From contig NZ_JAVREH010000001.1 of the NCBI RefSeq assembly GCF_031845305.1, forward strand, positions 124,001-188,000: a DNA stretch of 64,000 nucleotides. Reading direction: 5' to 3'. Each line of letters begins with the position of its first letter. The stretch's first letter is position 1. Of this stretch, positions 15,850-23,788 are shown piece after piece. The translations under genes were made by a program, and so were the position numbers. The notes beneath the pieces are model-generated. The model saw nothing but the letters and a program-made list of their open reading frames with translations. It searched no databases and was not told where the DNA came from. Source of the stretch: Jatrophihabitans_A lederbergiae (GTDB lineage Bacteria; Actinomycetota; Actinomycetes; Mycobacteriales; Jatrophihabitantaceae).

Positions 15850-16983
15850 CGGGAGCTGGACCGTGAACTCGCAGCCGTCGGCGGTGTTGTTGACCGCCAC
15901 AATGCCCAGATGCGCCGTGATGATGCCTCGAGTGATGGCAAGCCCGAGGCCTGCTCGACCGCCGAGATCCGGCGACGGCGTGCGGGCCTGCTGGCCGCGG
16001 TAACCGACGTCGAACAACCGGGGCAGGTCATGAGCTGCGATTCCACCGCACTGGTCGCGAACCCGGACGCGCACCGCGGGGCCACTGTCGCCGATGGCGG
16101 AGCTGACGCCGATCGCCACCGTCGTATCCGGCGCCGAATGCCGAATGGCATTGATCAGCAGGTTGGTGATGGCCCGGTTGAGTTCTGCGCTGTCGCCGAC
16201 GACCTCCTGAGTATCACAACCGGTGATGCTCGCCTCGCGAACCAACTGCACCCGCTGCAGCTTGGCCACCGGTTCAAGCGCCGCGACACAGTCGGAGACC
16301 AGATCGTCGAGGTTCACCCGGTCGGTCCGAGCCCGTGGCGCACCGGCCTGGAGCCGGGAGATCTCGAAAAGGTCATCGACCATGCCGGCCAGCCGGTCGA
16401 CCTCGATGCGCATCTGCTTGTGATAACGATCCGGAGACTCGGCGATGCCGTCCTCCAACGCCTCGGCCATGGCCCGAAGGCCAGCCAGCGGGGTGCGCAG
16501 ATCATGCGAAACCCACGCCACCAGTTCCCGACGCGACGCCTCCAGAGCCCTTTCCCGGTCTCGGGTCTCGGTCAGCGTTTGCGCGGTGCTGTCGAGTTCG
16601 GCGCGCAGTCGTCGCAGCTCTCCGGACAGCTGACGGCCGTCTTGCGCGGGCAACTGCCCCGCCCGCAAGGCATCCACCGCCGCGTGGATGACCTCGCTGT
16701 CTCGGGTGAAACGCCGTGCCATGAAGATCGCGGCGAATGCGGCCATGAGGCCGGCCAGGCACGCGACGCTGACGGTGACGTACTCATCGCCCTTGGTCAG
16801 GAACATGGCGCGGGTGTTGCCGATCAACGCGCCGATGGACGCAGCCGTGGCCACGACCGAGACTGAGAGCAGGGCGAGCGGCTGGGACCGCCTGCTCAAC
16901 GGCCAGGTCACCACCCAGGCGATCGCCGCCCCGAAGCCACCCCAGAGCAGCGCCGTCTCAGTGATGTGCAGCGCTTGCATCAC
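15838..16983 (-). CDS. Membrane sensor histidine kinase
   Basis: 381 aa. Three hydrophobic N-terminal segments (about 12-30, 36-56, 68-90), a linker, a HisKA domain with WVSHDLRTPL (His160) and a C-terminal HATPase domain (N-box NLLINAIRHS, G boxes DQCGGIA and GRAGLGLAI). The external part is minimal, so it may sense a membrane or intramembrane signal. It starts by ATGA overlap with the response regulator stop, so it is the second gene of a regulator-kinase operon. Its 3' end overlaps the epimerase. Confidence 0.9.
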   Translation of the reverse strand: MMQALHITETALLWGGFGAAIAWVVTWPLSRRSQPLALLSVSVVATAASIGALIGNTRAMFLTKGDEYVTVSVACLAGLMAAFAAIFMARRFTRDSEVIHAAVDALRAGQLPAQDGRQLSGELRRLRAELDSTAQTLTETRDRERALEASRRELVAWVSHDLRTPLAGLRAMAEALEDGIAESPDRYHKQMRIEVDRLAGMVDDLFEISRLQAGAPRARTDRVNLDDLVSDCVAALEPVAKLQRVQLVREASITGCDTQEVVGDSAELNRAITNLLINAIRHSAPDTTVAIGVSSAIGDSGPAVRVRVRDQCGGIAAHDLPRLFDVGYRGQQARTPSPDLGGRAGLGLAITRGIITAHLGIVAVNNTADGCEFTVQLPLPA

Positions 16984-17744
16984 CGGGATTGACCCATGTT
17001 CCCACTTCGCTGTGCCATGGCATCCGAATCGGTCGCCGTGGACAAGGTTGATGGCGCTTGGGCGTCTATCCGATAACCGACTCCCCAGATCGTCTGGATC
17101 AGGACGGGTGAACGGGGGTCGTCCTCTATCTTCTCGCGGACGCGCCGGACATGGACCGTCACGGTGGAATGGTCACCGAACGTCCAGCCCCAAACGGCGC
17201 TCATCAGCTGGCTCCGGCTGAACGCCTCACCCGGATGTGACATCAGGTAGATCAGTAGGTCGAGTTCGCGCACCGTGAGCTTGAACTCGACACCGCTCTT
17301 GCTTGCGCGGCGAGCCGCGGTATCCACCGAAATCGGCCCAACCTTCAAGACCCTGGCCGGAACGGCGGCCGTCTGGGCTCGGCGCAGCAGCGATTCGACC
17401 CGGAGCACCAACTCGCGTGGAGAGAACGGCTTGGTCAGGTAGTCGTCGGCGCCCATCTCCAGGCCGGCGATCCGATCATCCTCCTCGCCCAACGCGGTGA
17501 GCATGATCACGGGAAGGACAGGATGGTTGATGCGAAGCCGGCGGCATATCTCTACACCGTCGAGACCGGGCAGCATCAGGTCGAGCACAACCAGGTCATG
17601 GCCACCGGCATCCTGAGCTGTGACGATTCTCGCTCCGGAAACGCCGTCGGCGATCGCCTCGCACTGATGGCGCGCCCTCCTCAGATACGAGACGACCACT
17701 TCGGCGACGGTCGGATCGTCCTCGATCACAAGGACGTTGGCCAT
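16980..17744 (-). CDS. OmpR-family response regulator
   Basis: 254 aa. The receiver domain (1-120) has the acidic pair EDD at 8-10, phospho-acceptor Asp55 in LVVLDLMLPG, and KPF. The C-terminal winged-helix domain carries FKLTVRELDLLIYLM and a VTVHVRRVREKIE recognition helix. The -10 box TAAGCT lies seven bases before ATG, suggesting a leaderless mRNA divergent from the glycosyltransferase operon, which it may control (inference from position). Confidence 0.93.
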   Translation of the reverse strand: MANVLVIEDDPTVAEVVVSYLRRARHQCEAIADGVSGARIVTAQDAGGHDLVVLDLMLPGLDGVEICRRLRINHPVLPVIMLTALGEEDDRIAGLEMGADDYLTKPFSPRELVLRVESLLRRAQTAAVPARVLKVGPISVDTAARRASKSGVEFKLTVRELDLLIYLMSHPGEAFSRSQLMSAVWGWTFGDHSTVTVHVRRVREKIEDDPRSPVLIQTIWGVGYRIDAQAPSTLSTATDSDAMAQRSGNMGQSR

Positions 17745-17751
17745 GACATCC

Positions 17752-17757
17752 AGCTTA
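17752..17757 (-). promoter_or_regulatory. -10 box of the response regulator (leaderless)
   Basis: On the minus strand TAAGCT ends seven bases before the ATG at 17744, so transcription should begin at or next to the start codon. No convincing -35 was seen. Confidence 0.55.
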
Positions 17758-17827
17758 GGTGCAGCCGAGCGCCATGCGTCGAGCGCCGCGCTCGAGGCAG
17801 GGGTTGCGTGTTTTGCGAGCTGTAAAG

Positions 17828-17857
17828 TTGTCTTCCTCGCTGGCCCCGACGTAGCGT
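17828..17857 (+). promoter_or_regulatory. Promoter of the GT2 operon (leaderless)
   Basis: -35 TTGTCT (17828-17833), 18-bp spacer, -10 TAGCGT (17852-17857), then six bases to the ATG at 17864. This predicts a leaderless transcript for the GT2-DUF2064-methyltransferase operon, divergent from the two-component operon. Confidence 0.65.
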
Positions 17858-17863
17858 CACAGC

Positions 17864-18511
17864 ATGATCGACCTTATTTTGCCGTGTCTCGACGAGGCGC
17901 TGGCGTTGCCGTGGATCATGAAGCGCCTTCCTGCCGGCGTTCGTGCCATCGTTGTCGACAACGGCAGCGCCGATGGAAGCGCGGAGGTCGCTGTCGCACT
18001 CGGTGCACGGGTCATCTCCTGCGAGCAACGGGGCTACGGAGCGGCGTGTCATGCCGGGTTACTGGCAAGCGACGCCGAACTCGTCGGCTTTTGCGACTGT
18101 GATGGCTCCGTTGACCCGGCGGTGGTGCCTGCATTCGCAGAGCTGGTCTCGTCAGGCGCCTCTGACCTTGTGGTCGGCAGGCGGCGGCCTGTGAGTGCCG
18201 GCGCCTGGCCGCTGCACGCCAGGCTCGCGAACACGGGGCTCTCGTGGTGGTTGCGTCGAACGACCGGCGCGCAGCTGCACGATATCGGCCCGCTGAGGGT
18301 CGCTCGCCGGGTCTGCCTGCTCGGGCTTGGACCGATCGACCGGCGCAGCGGATATCCGCTGGAGACCGTGGTACTGGCGGCACGAGCCGGCTGGAAGATC
18401 ACCGAATGCGACATTGCCTACCGGCCGCGTGCCGGCCGTTCCAAGGTGACCGGCACGGTGTCGGGAACACTGCGCGCCGTGCAAGACATGTCGGCGGTGC
18501 TGGCTCGATGA
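17864..18511 (+). CDS. Family 2 glycosyltransferase
   Basis: 215-aa GT-A fold enzyme similar to DPM1/GtrB-like transferases but without membrane segments. It has ILPCLDEA at the N-terminus, VVDNGSADGS, QRGYGAACHAGL, and CDCDGSVDP supplying the metal-binding DxD. DLVVGRRRP and RSGYPLETVV are typical of polyprenyl-phosphate sugar synthases. It likely transfers a sugar from a nucleotide donor to a lipid carrier or similar; donor unknown. First gene of a three-gene operon with ATGA/GTGA overlaps. Confidence 0.85.
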   Translation: MIDLILPCLDEALALPWIMKRLPAGVRAIVVDNGSADGSAEVAVALGARVISCEQRGYGAACHAGLLASDAELVGFCDCDGSVDPAVVPAFAELVSSGASDLVVGRRRPVSAGAWPLHARLANTGLSWWLRRTTGAQLHDIGPLRVARRVCLLGLGPIDRRSGYPLETVVLAARAGWKITECDIAYRPRAGRSKVTGTVSGTLRAVQDMSAVLAR

Positions 18512-19170
18512 GCGACTGCCGGCTCACAAGCATCGCGGTGATAGCGAAGGAACCGCTGGCGGGCAAGGCCAAGACCCGCCTCATCTCTCCGGGCGTGAGC
18601 GCGGTCGCAGCCGCGTCCCTGGCCGAGTGCGCGCTGCAAGACACCCTGGACGCGCTCGCCGCCGTGGACGCCTTGCACCGGGTGCTGATACTCGATGGCA
18701 GCCCGCCGTCCTGGACGCCCGGTTCGTGGCGGATCCAGGCGCAGTCTTGCGGGTTGCTCGATGAGCGGTTGGCCAGTGGATTCGATCGGCTGGCAGCTGG
18801 GCCTGCACTGCTGGTCGGCATGGACACCCCGCAACTGCGCCCGGCCGATCTCGGATTCGACTACATGACCTACGACGGATGTCTGGGGCTGGCATCCGAC
18901 GGCGGATACTGGGCCATCGGTTTTGCCGATCCCCGTGCGGCCAGGGCAGTTATCAGCGGTGTGCCGATGTCTGAGCCCGCCACCGGCGCCATCCAGTTGG
19001 ACCGGATGCGCTCGGCCGGCATGCAGGTGCAGCTTCTGCCCGTCCTCACCGATGTCGACACCGCCGCCTCAGCCGACCAGGTGGCAGCCCTCAGTCCGTA
19101 CACGAGATTCGCTGCGCGTTGGCGTGAGTTGCGGGTTGAGCGGTCGATCGGCGCAGGTCGACTGCGGTGA
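18508..19170 (+). CDS. DUF2064/TIGR04282-type glycosyltransferase-like protein
   Basis: 220 aa. It starts near VIAKEPLAGKAKTRLISPG, the signature of DUF2064 proteins, which share the GT-A nucleotidyl/glycosyl-transferase fold with CofC/FbiD. A later GMDTPQLRPADLG and SDGGYWAIGFADP are also family motifs. Some members are annotated in arsenosugar synthesis; function here is unproven. The ATG overlaps the GT2 stop and its own stop overlaps the methyltransferase start, so it is translationally coupled on both sides. Confidence 0.8.
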   Translation: MSDCRLTSIAVIAKEPLAGKAKTRLISPGVSAVAAASLAECALQDTLDALAAVDALHRVLILDGSPPSWTPGSWRIQAQSCGLLDERLASGFDRLAAGPALLVGMDTPQLRPADLGFDYMTYDGCLGLASDGGYWAIGFADPRAARAVISGVPMSEPATGAIQLDRMRSAGMQVQLLPVLTDVDTAASADQVAALSPYTRFAARWRELRVERSIGAGRLR

Positions 19171-19847
19171 CTGCAGATGACGGCGGTTGGAATGCGCAGG
19201 CACGCGGCCCGTATGCGCAGGCACTGCTGTCCCAACAGGACCTCGAACTGGTTGCCGGAGACGGACGGGTTGTGCAATTGGATATCCGGCGTTACCTCGC
19301 TGATGCCGATGAGGTCGATGCCACGGTGCTCCAACGTTGCGTGCCGCCGGTGCTGGATGTCGGCTGCGGACCAGGTCGCATCGTGTACGCCTTCGCGTCG
19401 GCCGGCATGGCGGTCCTCGGCGTCGACGTCGCTGATGTCGCCGTCGAACTCACCACCGACCGCGGTGGCTCAGCGCTCACCAGAAGCGTCTTTCAGCGAG
19501 TGCCGGGAGAGGGCCGGTGGCCGACAGTGCTCGTGCTGGACGGCAACATCGGCATCGGTGGAGACGTCGACCGGCTCTTGGACCGGCTCACTGAGCTGAT
19601 GTCGGACACCGGCCAGTTGATCGTCGAGGTGAGCTGTGATTCAGCGGCCCCCACGCCTACCGACGAGGTGCTATCCGTCAGATTCGCTGTGGGGAACTCA
19701 GTCGTCGGCCCGGTCTTCGACTGGTCCGTGGTGGACGAGGCATCCTTGATCAGCCGCGCACGCCGACTCGGCCTCGCGGCCGCGGGTCAATGGTCAGCGG
19801 GGGGCAGGGCCTTCGTACGCCTGGTGCGAGCAGTGGACAGCCCGTAG
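19167..19847 (+). CDS. Class I SAM-dependent methyltransferase
   Basis: 226 aa with motif I VLDVGCGPGRIVYAFA (near residue 62) and a GVDVADVAVEL strand for the SAM ribose. The later part FDWSVVDEASLISRARRLGL resembles family members linked to DUF2064 and GT2 genes. The N-terminus is variable; GTG 19167 overlaps the upstream TGA. Acceptor unknown; a sugar or lipid-linked intermediate is a reasonable guess from context. Its last 61 bases are antisense to the end of the small membrane-protein gene. Confidence 0.82.
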   Translation: MTADDGGWNAQARGPYAQALLSQQDLELVAGDGRVVQLDIRRYLADADEVDATVLQRCVPPVLDVGCGPGRIVYAFASAGMAVLGVDVADVAVELTTDRGGSALTRSVFQRVPGEGRWPTVLVLDGNIGIGGDVDRLLDRLTELMSDTGQLIVEVSCDSAAPTPTDEVLSVRFAVGNSVVGPVFDWSVVDEASLISRARRLGLAAAGQWSAGGRAFVRLVRAVDSP

Positions 19848-20233
19848 GCAGCCACCGTGCTTGCCGCGATGACCAGCATCAGGATGGCGGTGTCGAGAAG
19901 ATAGTTCCGCTGCAGCAGAGTCAGGGATTTCGCCCCATACTTGTGCTGGCGCCAGATCAGGAACACTGCCACCGACAGCACCGAGGCCGCGCAGATCAGT
20001 CCGCCCTGCAGGAACGGGCGGAACCGAGCGGGCACGTGACGGTTGGTCACCCATCCGATGCCCAGGACGAGCGGTGCGAGGACGACGTCGTGGACCAGCA
20101 CCGAGCCGAGCAACCACTTGGCCAGTCCAGGTAGGGCCGCACGTTGCTGTTGCCACAGCCGAAGGCCGCCGTAAACCACGACGGCGGCGCCCAGGGCGCC
20201 CAGGGCGCCTCGCAGAATCCGATCCTTCATCAT
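19787..20233 (-). CDS. Small four-helix membrane protein
   Basis: 148 aa with four hydrophobic segments at about 10-26, 36-60, 73-95 and 113-135, and a basic C-terminal tail. It starts by ATGA overlap with the end of the upstream cytochrome/molybdopterin gene, so the two are almost certainly co-expressed and may form a complex. I recognise no named family. Its last 61 bases overlap the convergent methyltransferase gene. Confidence 0.7.
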   Translation of the reverse strand: MMKDRILRGALGALGAAVVVYGGLRLWQQQRAALPGLAKWLLGSVLVHDVVLAPLVLGIGWVTNRHVPARFRPFLQGGLICAASVLSVAVFLIWRQHKYGAKSLTLLQRNYLLDTAILMLVIAASTVAAYGLSTARTRRTKALPPADH

Positions 20234-21468
20234 CGCACCATGATTCGGTTGAGCCACTTGGTCTGCAGCACCCCGGCCCGGTCGGGCGCGATCAAACGCA
20301 GGGGATAACCGTGGTCTATGTTCAAGCGCTCGCCGTTGAGATGGGTGGCAAGCAGAGCGTGCTCGAGCTGGCCGTCGCTGAGATGAGAGCTGCCGTACGC
20401 CCCGTTCTCCATCGAGCCGACGGTGACTCTCGAGGCCTTCGAACCGCCCGCTCGGACAACCAGGTCGAGCAGTCGAGGTCCCCGCCAGCGCGCGGACCGG
20501 CTCCAGCCCTCGACACAGGCGATCGGCAGCGTGGCCTCGAAGGCATCAAGCGCCTCGAGCTCGGCCAATGTGAGCGTGAATCCGCGCGGACCGGTGACGG
20601 CGAGCCGGTATTGCGGCGAACGTGCGGCGGTGAGCACCCCGGCCGCAAGGGCGGTCTTGTTGACCGGCAGGTTCTGCGGACCGCTCGACGGTCTGCGAGG
20701 CGCGAGCAGCGCGACCGGTTCGAGCACCGGAATCACCTGTCCGACTGTTGTTATCGCCACCAGGCCAACTCCGGCCCCGGCGGCTGCCAGCATGCCGCGT
20801 CGGCTGATCCCGCCGTCCTCGACGTGCTCGATGTGAGCCGGCTGGGCGGGTTCTGGTACCCCAGAGTTGATCGAAGAGCTGTCGGATCGGCGCCACATCG
20901 GCGTGGACAGGCCCTCACGGATGAGTGGCAGCTTGACCGCGATGTGCAGCACCAGGGACCCGATGATGATCCAGGAAAGCCAGTAGTGCACGCCAATGAA
21001 GCCCCACGGCCAGGCATACCACTGCAGGACGTTCATCAACCCGGTCACCAGTTGCAGCACTGAAGTCGCGACCAGGACGCCGATCGACAGCCGTTCCAGT
21101 CCATGCACGACCGAGCGGACCGCGGGCCATGCCCAGAACCTGTGGTAAACCGACCACAGCTTGAGCAGCAGCAGCGGAATGGCCGCGATGCCGGTGACCA
21201 CGTGGATGCCCTGGGTCAGTCGATAGCCCCAGGACGGCGTCGCGGGCTCGGGCAGCCAGGCCCACTGCGTGTACTGGTAATGGCTCAACAAGCCCGTGAC
21301 GAAGCACAGCGTGAAGGCGATACCGAGCAGCCGGCCGATCCGCGCGGTGACGGCAGTGCTGCGCAACGTTGAGCGCAAGTGCGGCCAGAAGGGTGGCTCT
21401 GTTGTCGCCAAACGGCTTAGGACATGGACCAATGACGGCATCCTGGATGGACTGCTGGTCGGATTCAC
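20230..21468 (-). CDS. Membrane cytochrome b-like / molybdopterin-dependent oxidoreductase fusion
   Basis: 412 aa. The N-terminal half has four likely membrane helices (about 45-63, 86-106, 125-146, 155-178) with His at 63, 89, 109, 161 and 175 suited to heme b binding. A twin-Arg segment ISRRGMLAAAGAG and a fifth hydrophobic helix (about 224-245) follow. The C-terminal sulfite-oxidase-fold domain has LPIACVEGWS, with Cys318 as the expected molybdenum ligand. It probably moves electrons between quinone and an extracytoplasmic substrate. GTG 21468 has GGTGGAG upstream; ATG 21441 is an alternative. Confidence 0.82.
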   Translation of the reverse strand: MNPTSSPSRMPSLVHVLSRLATTEPPFWPHLRSTLRSTAVTARIGRLLGIAFTLCFVTGLLSHYQYTQWAWLPEPATPSWGYRLTQGIHVVTGIAAIPLLLLKLWSVYHRFWAWPAVRSVVHGLERLSIGVLVATSVLQLVTGLMNVLQWYAWPWGFIGVHYWLSWIIIGSLVLHIAVKLPLIREGLSTPMWRRSDSSSINSGVPEPAQPAHIEHVEDGGISRRGMLAAAGAGVGLVAITTVGQVIPVLEPVALLAPRRPSSGPQNLPVNKTALAAGVLTAARSPQYRLAVTGPRGFTLTLAELEALDAFEATLPIACVEGWSRSARWRGPRLLDLVVRAGGSKASRVTVGSMENGAYGSSHLSDGQLEHALLATHLNGERLNIDHGYPLRLIAPDRAGVLQTKWLNRIMVR

Positions 21469-21580
21469 TCAGTCAGTCTCCACCTGGATCGGAGCGATAC
21501 TTCTTACGTTGCAAGGAACATCGGCCAGTCAACCACTCCGCATTCGCACTCTCCAGCCGCGAGATGTCACGCTGTCGGGT

Positions 21581-22996
21581 GTGCAGGCAACAACCGCTTC
21601 CGCCAGGGTCCTCCTGGTTGCCGCCTTCACCGCCGAGATGGCCCTGGTGGGATTGGGGCTGAACGGCGATCTGCACGGCAACGTCTTTCTCCTGGAATTG
21701 CTCGCGCTGGTCCCATTCCTGATCTCGCTCCCCGCGCTGGTGTGGGCCAGGATCAGTTCCAAGACAGCCTTGATGCTGATCATCGGCGTCGGTATCGCGC
21801 TGCAATGCCTCGCCGTTTCGGCGCCGCCGACGTCCAGCGATGACTTCAACCGCTACGTGTGGGACGCAAAGGTCCAGCTGGCCGGCATCGATCCGTACCG
21901 ATTCGCGCCTGACTCCGCCGACCTGGCGAAATTGCGTGAGCGGCCGCTGTTTTATCCGGGAACCGATTGTGCCTGGCCGTTGGGAGGTGGCGTCTGCAGC
22001 AAGGTGAACCGGCCCGCGGTCCACACGATTTATCCACCCATCGCCGAGGGCGTCTTCATTGCTGCCCGGCTTGCCAGCGGTGAAGCGAGCGACGGCGCCC
22101 GGCCTCTGCAGGTGCTGGCGGCCCTGTCCGCGATCGGGGTCTCGCTGCTGCTGGCGCGTCAGGCCTCGCGCAATCGCATGCCTGCCTGGACGGTAGCGCT
22201 CTGGGCCTGGTGTCCGGTTACTGTTTTCGAGCTCGGCAACAACGCTCACATCGACGGCGTCGCGGTTCTGTTGTGCGTCGCCGCCGTTGTGTCGGCCCGG
22301 GCAGGCAAATCCAGCTGGGCGGGCGGCCTGGTGGGCGCGGCGATCGCCACCAAGCTGTATCCCGCAGTGTTGCTGCCGGCGTTGCTCGGCCGGAAGGGCG
22401 CGGTCGCTGGGAACGGGTGGCGAGTGGCCGCGGCCGCCATAGGTGTCGTCGTGGTGAGCTACCTGCCGCATGTGCTGGCCGTCGGCCTGGACGTTCTCGG
22501 CTACCTGCCCGGTTATCTCAAGGACGAGGACTACACCAACGGCGGTCGGTTCCTGCTGCTGAATGCCGTTCTGCCGCGCGGCATTCTGACGGTCGCAGCG
22601 GCGCTCATCCTGCTCGCCGGCGCGGCCCTCGCAGCACGCGGGTCCGATCCGCGACGTCCCGAGCGACAAGCTGTATGGCTTGTCGGGTTGACGCTGCTGA
22701 TCAGCACGCCGTCCTACAGTTGGTATGCGCTTCTCCTGCTGGCACTGGTCTCGATGTCAGGACGGATCGAGTGGCTGGTGTTGTGCATAGCCCCGACCAT
22801 CGGGATGCTCGGCGCCAACCACGTGAGCCATCCGACGTTGTTGAGGACGTGCTGCTACGGCTTGGGTCTGCTGGCTGCGCTGGTTGGCACGGGATTGCGG
22901 CAACGCCGAAAAGTGAGCAACGCCTTGCACGGTGTTGTTGCGACCGGCGCTTCCCCGCCGGTGGAGGCGGGTTCCGTGACCAACCACCCGCAGTGA
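21581..22996 (+). CDS. GT87-like polyprenol-phosphate-dependent mannosyltransferase
   Basis: About 471 aa, 10 or more hydrophobic segments. The first extracytoplasmic loop has SSDDFNRYVWDAKVQLAG followed by DPYRFAP, the acidic pair typical of GT-C enzymes of the GT87/DUF2029 group that use polyprenyl-phosphate-mannose. Another motif is NNAHIDGVAVL. The start is uncertain: GTG 21581 is the first start after which the hydrophobic sequence begins; the frame stays open upstream into the divergent gene. TACGTT at 21505-21510 could be a -10. Its expected role is adding sugars to a lipid-linked glycan outside the membrane. Confidence 0.75.
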   Translation: MQATTASARVLLVAAFTAEMALVGLGLNGDLHGNVFLLELLALVPFLISLPALVWARISSKTALMLIIGVGIALQCLAVSAPPTSSDDFNRYVWDAKVQLAGIDPYRFAPDSADLAKLRERPLFYPGTDCAWPLGGGVCSKVNRPAVHTIYPPIAEGVFIAARLASGEASDGARPLQVLAALSAIGVSLLLARQASRNRMPAWTVALWAWCPVTVFELGNNAHIDGVAVLLCVAAVVSARAGKSSWAGGLVGAAIATKLYPAVLLPALLGRKGAVAGNGWRVAAAAIGVVVVSYLPHVLAVGLDVLGYLPGYLKDEDYTNGGRFLLLNAVLPRGILTVAAALILLAGAALAARGSDPRRPERQAVWLVGLTLLISTPSYSWYALLLLALVSMSGRIEWLVLCIAPTIGMLGANHVSHPTLLRTCCYGLGLLAALVGTGLRQRRKVSNALHGVVATGASPPVEAGSVTNHPQ

Positions 22997-23079
22997 CCTG
23001 TCCAGCGACCGGTTGCGGTGGGCATGCCTGGCCGCGCGAGATCGATCTCGGGTGTTGCCGGGCCGGTCGGGGCTTGGAG

Positions 23080-23706
23080 TCAGGCGGGGGTGGCGAGACT
23101 GGCCGCCATCCGCCCGGTTGCCGGGCCGACGCCCAGGGACAGGCACCGCCGGAGGTCGGCTGCGGAGTCGACGTCTGCTCGAACGCTTGGCGTGGCGAGC
23201 AGTTCTACCGCACCCGAGAGCGCGTGCCGCTGCGCCGAGCCGACCCCGAACAGCGGCTGCAGGCCGAGGCCGGCAGCTGTCAGCAATGTGGTGCCGGTGC
23301 CATCGGCATCGCGCACGAACGCGCGTCCGGCGAGCGGAGCGTCGGCGAGCACCGCGAGCAGGTCCTCGCCGCGAAGCGACGGCAGATCGGCGACCATTGC
23401 CACCACACCGTCGTCTGGGAAGCGCTGGTTCAGCTCGTGCGCGCCGGCGGTGAGCGCGGCGTTCAGGTCACCCCCGGGATCGTGAAGCACCTCGATGCCG
23501 GCGGCGAAGTGGGTGCGGGACTGGGTCGTCACCACGAACACCCCGCCGACGAGTGGCGATTCGGCCGCGCCCAGCGCTGCCGACAGGGTGTCGAGCTGGA
23601 TCGCGCGCACGAGCTCGGCGTGGTCGCCGAGGCGCCTCGTCGCCCCTTTGAGCCTGGTCTTGGCCGATGCCGCTTCCTTGATCGGGACCAGCACTCGCCA
23701 CTGCAC
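23080..23706 (-). CDS. fbiD: Phosphoenolpyruvate guanylyltransferase (coenzyme F420 synthesis)
   Basis: 208 aa. It has VPIKEAASAKTRL, the nucleotide-binding start of CofC/FbiD proteins, followed by DPGGDLNAAL, VADLPSL (metal Asp) and GTGTTLL. In mycobacteria FbiD makes the activated enolpyruvate-GMP intermediate for F420. Position next to plsC-gpsA-ddl matches the mycobacterial locus. A likely F420 user, the LLM oxidoreductase at 57011, is in the same window. GTG start; convergent with the GT87-like gene. Confidence 0.92.
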   Translation of the reverse strand: MQWRVLVPIKEAASAKTRLKGATRRLGDHAELVRAIQLDTLSAALGAAESPLVGGVFVVTTQSRTHFAAGIEVLHDPGGDLNAALTAGAHELNQRFPDDGVVAMVADLPSLRGEDLLAVLADAPLAGRAFVRDADGTGTTLLTAAGLGLQPLFGVGSAQRHALSGAVELLATPSVRADVDSAADLRRCLSLGVGPATGRMAASLATPA

Positions 23707-23788
23707 GCCCCCGATGCTGCCACGAATGGCACACTCGCATCATCCGGCGCGACAGCGCCGCACGCCCATAAGTGCTGAAGGGGACCCG

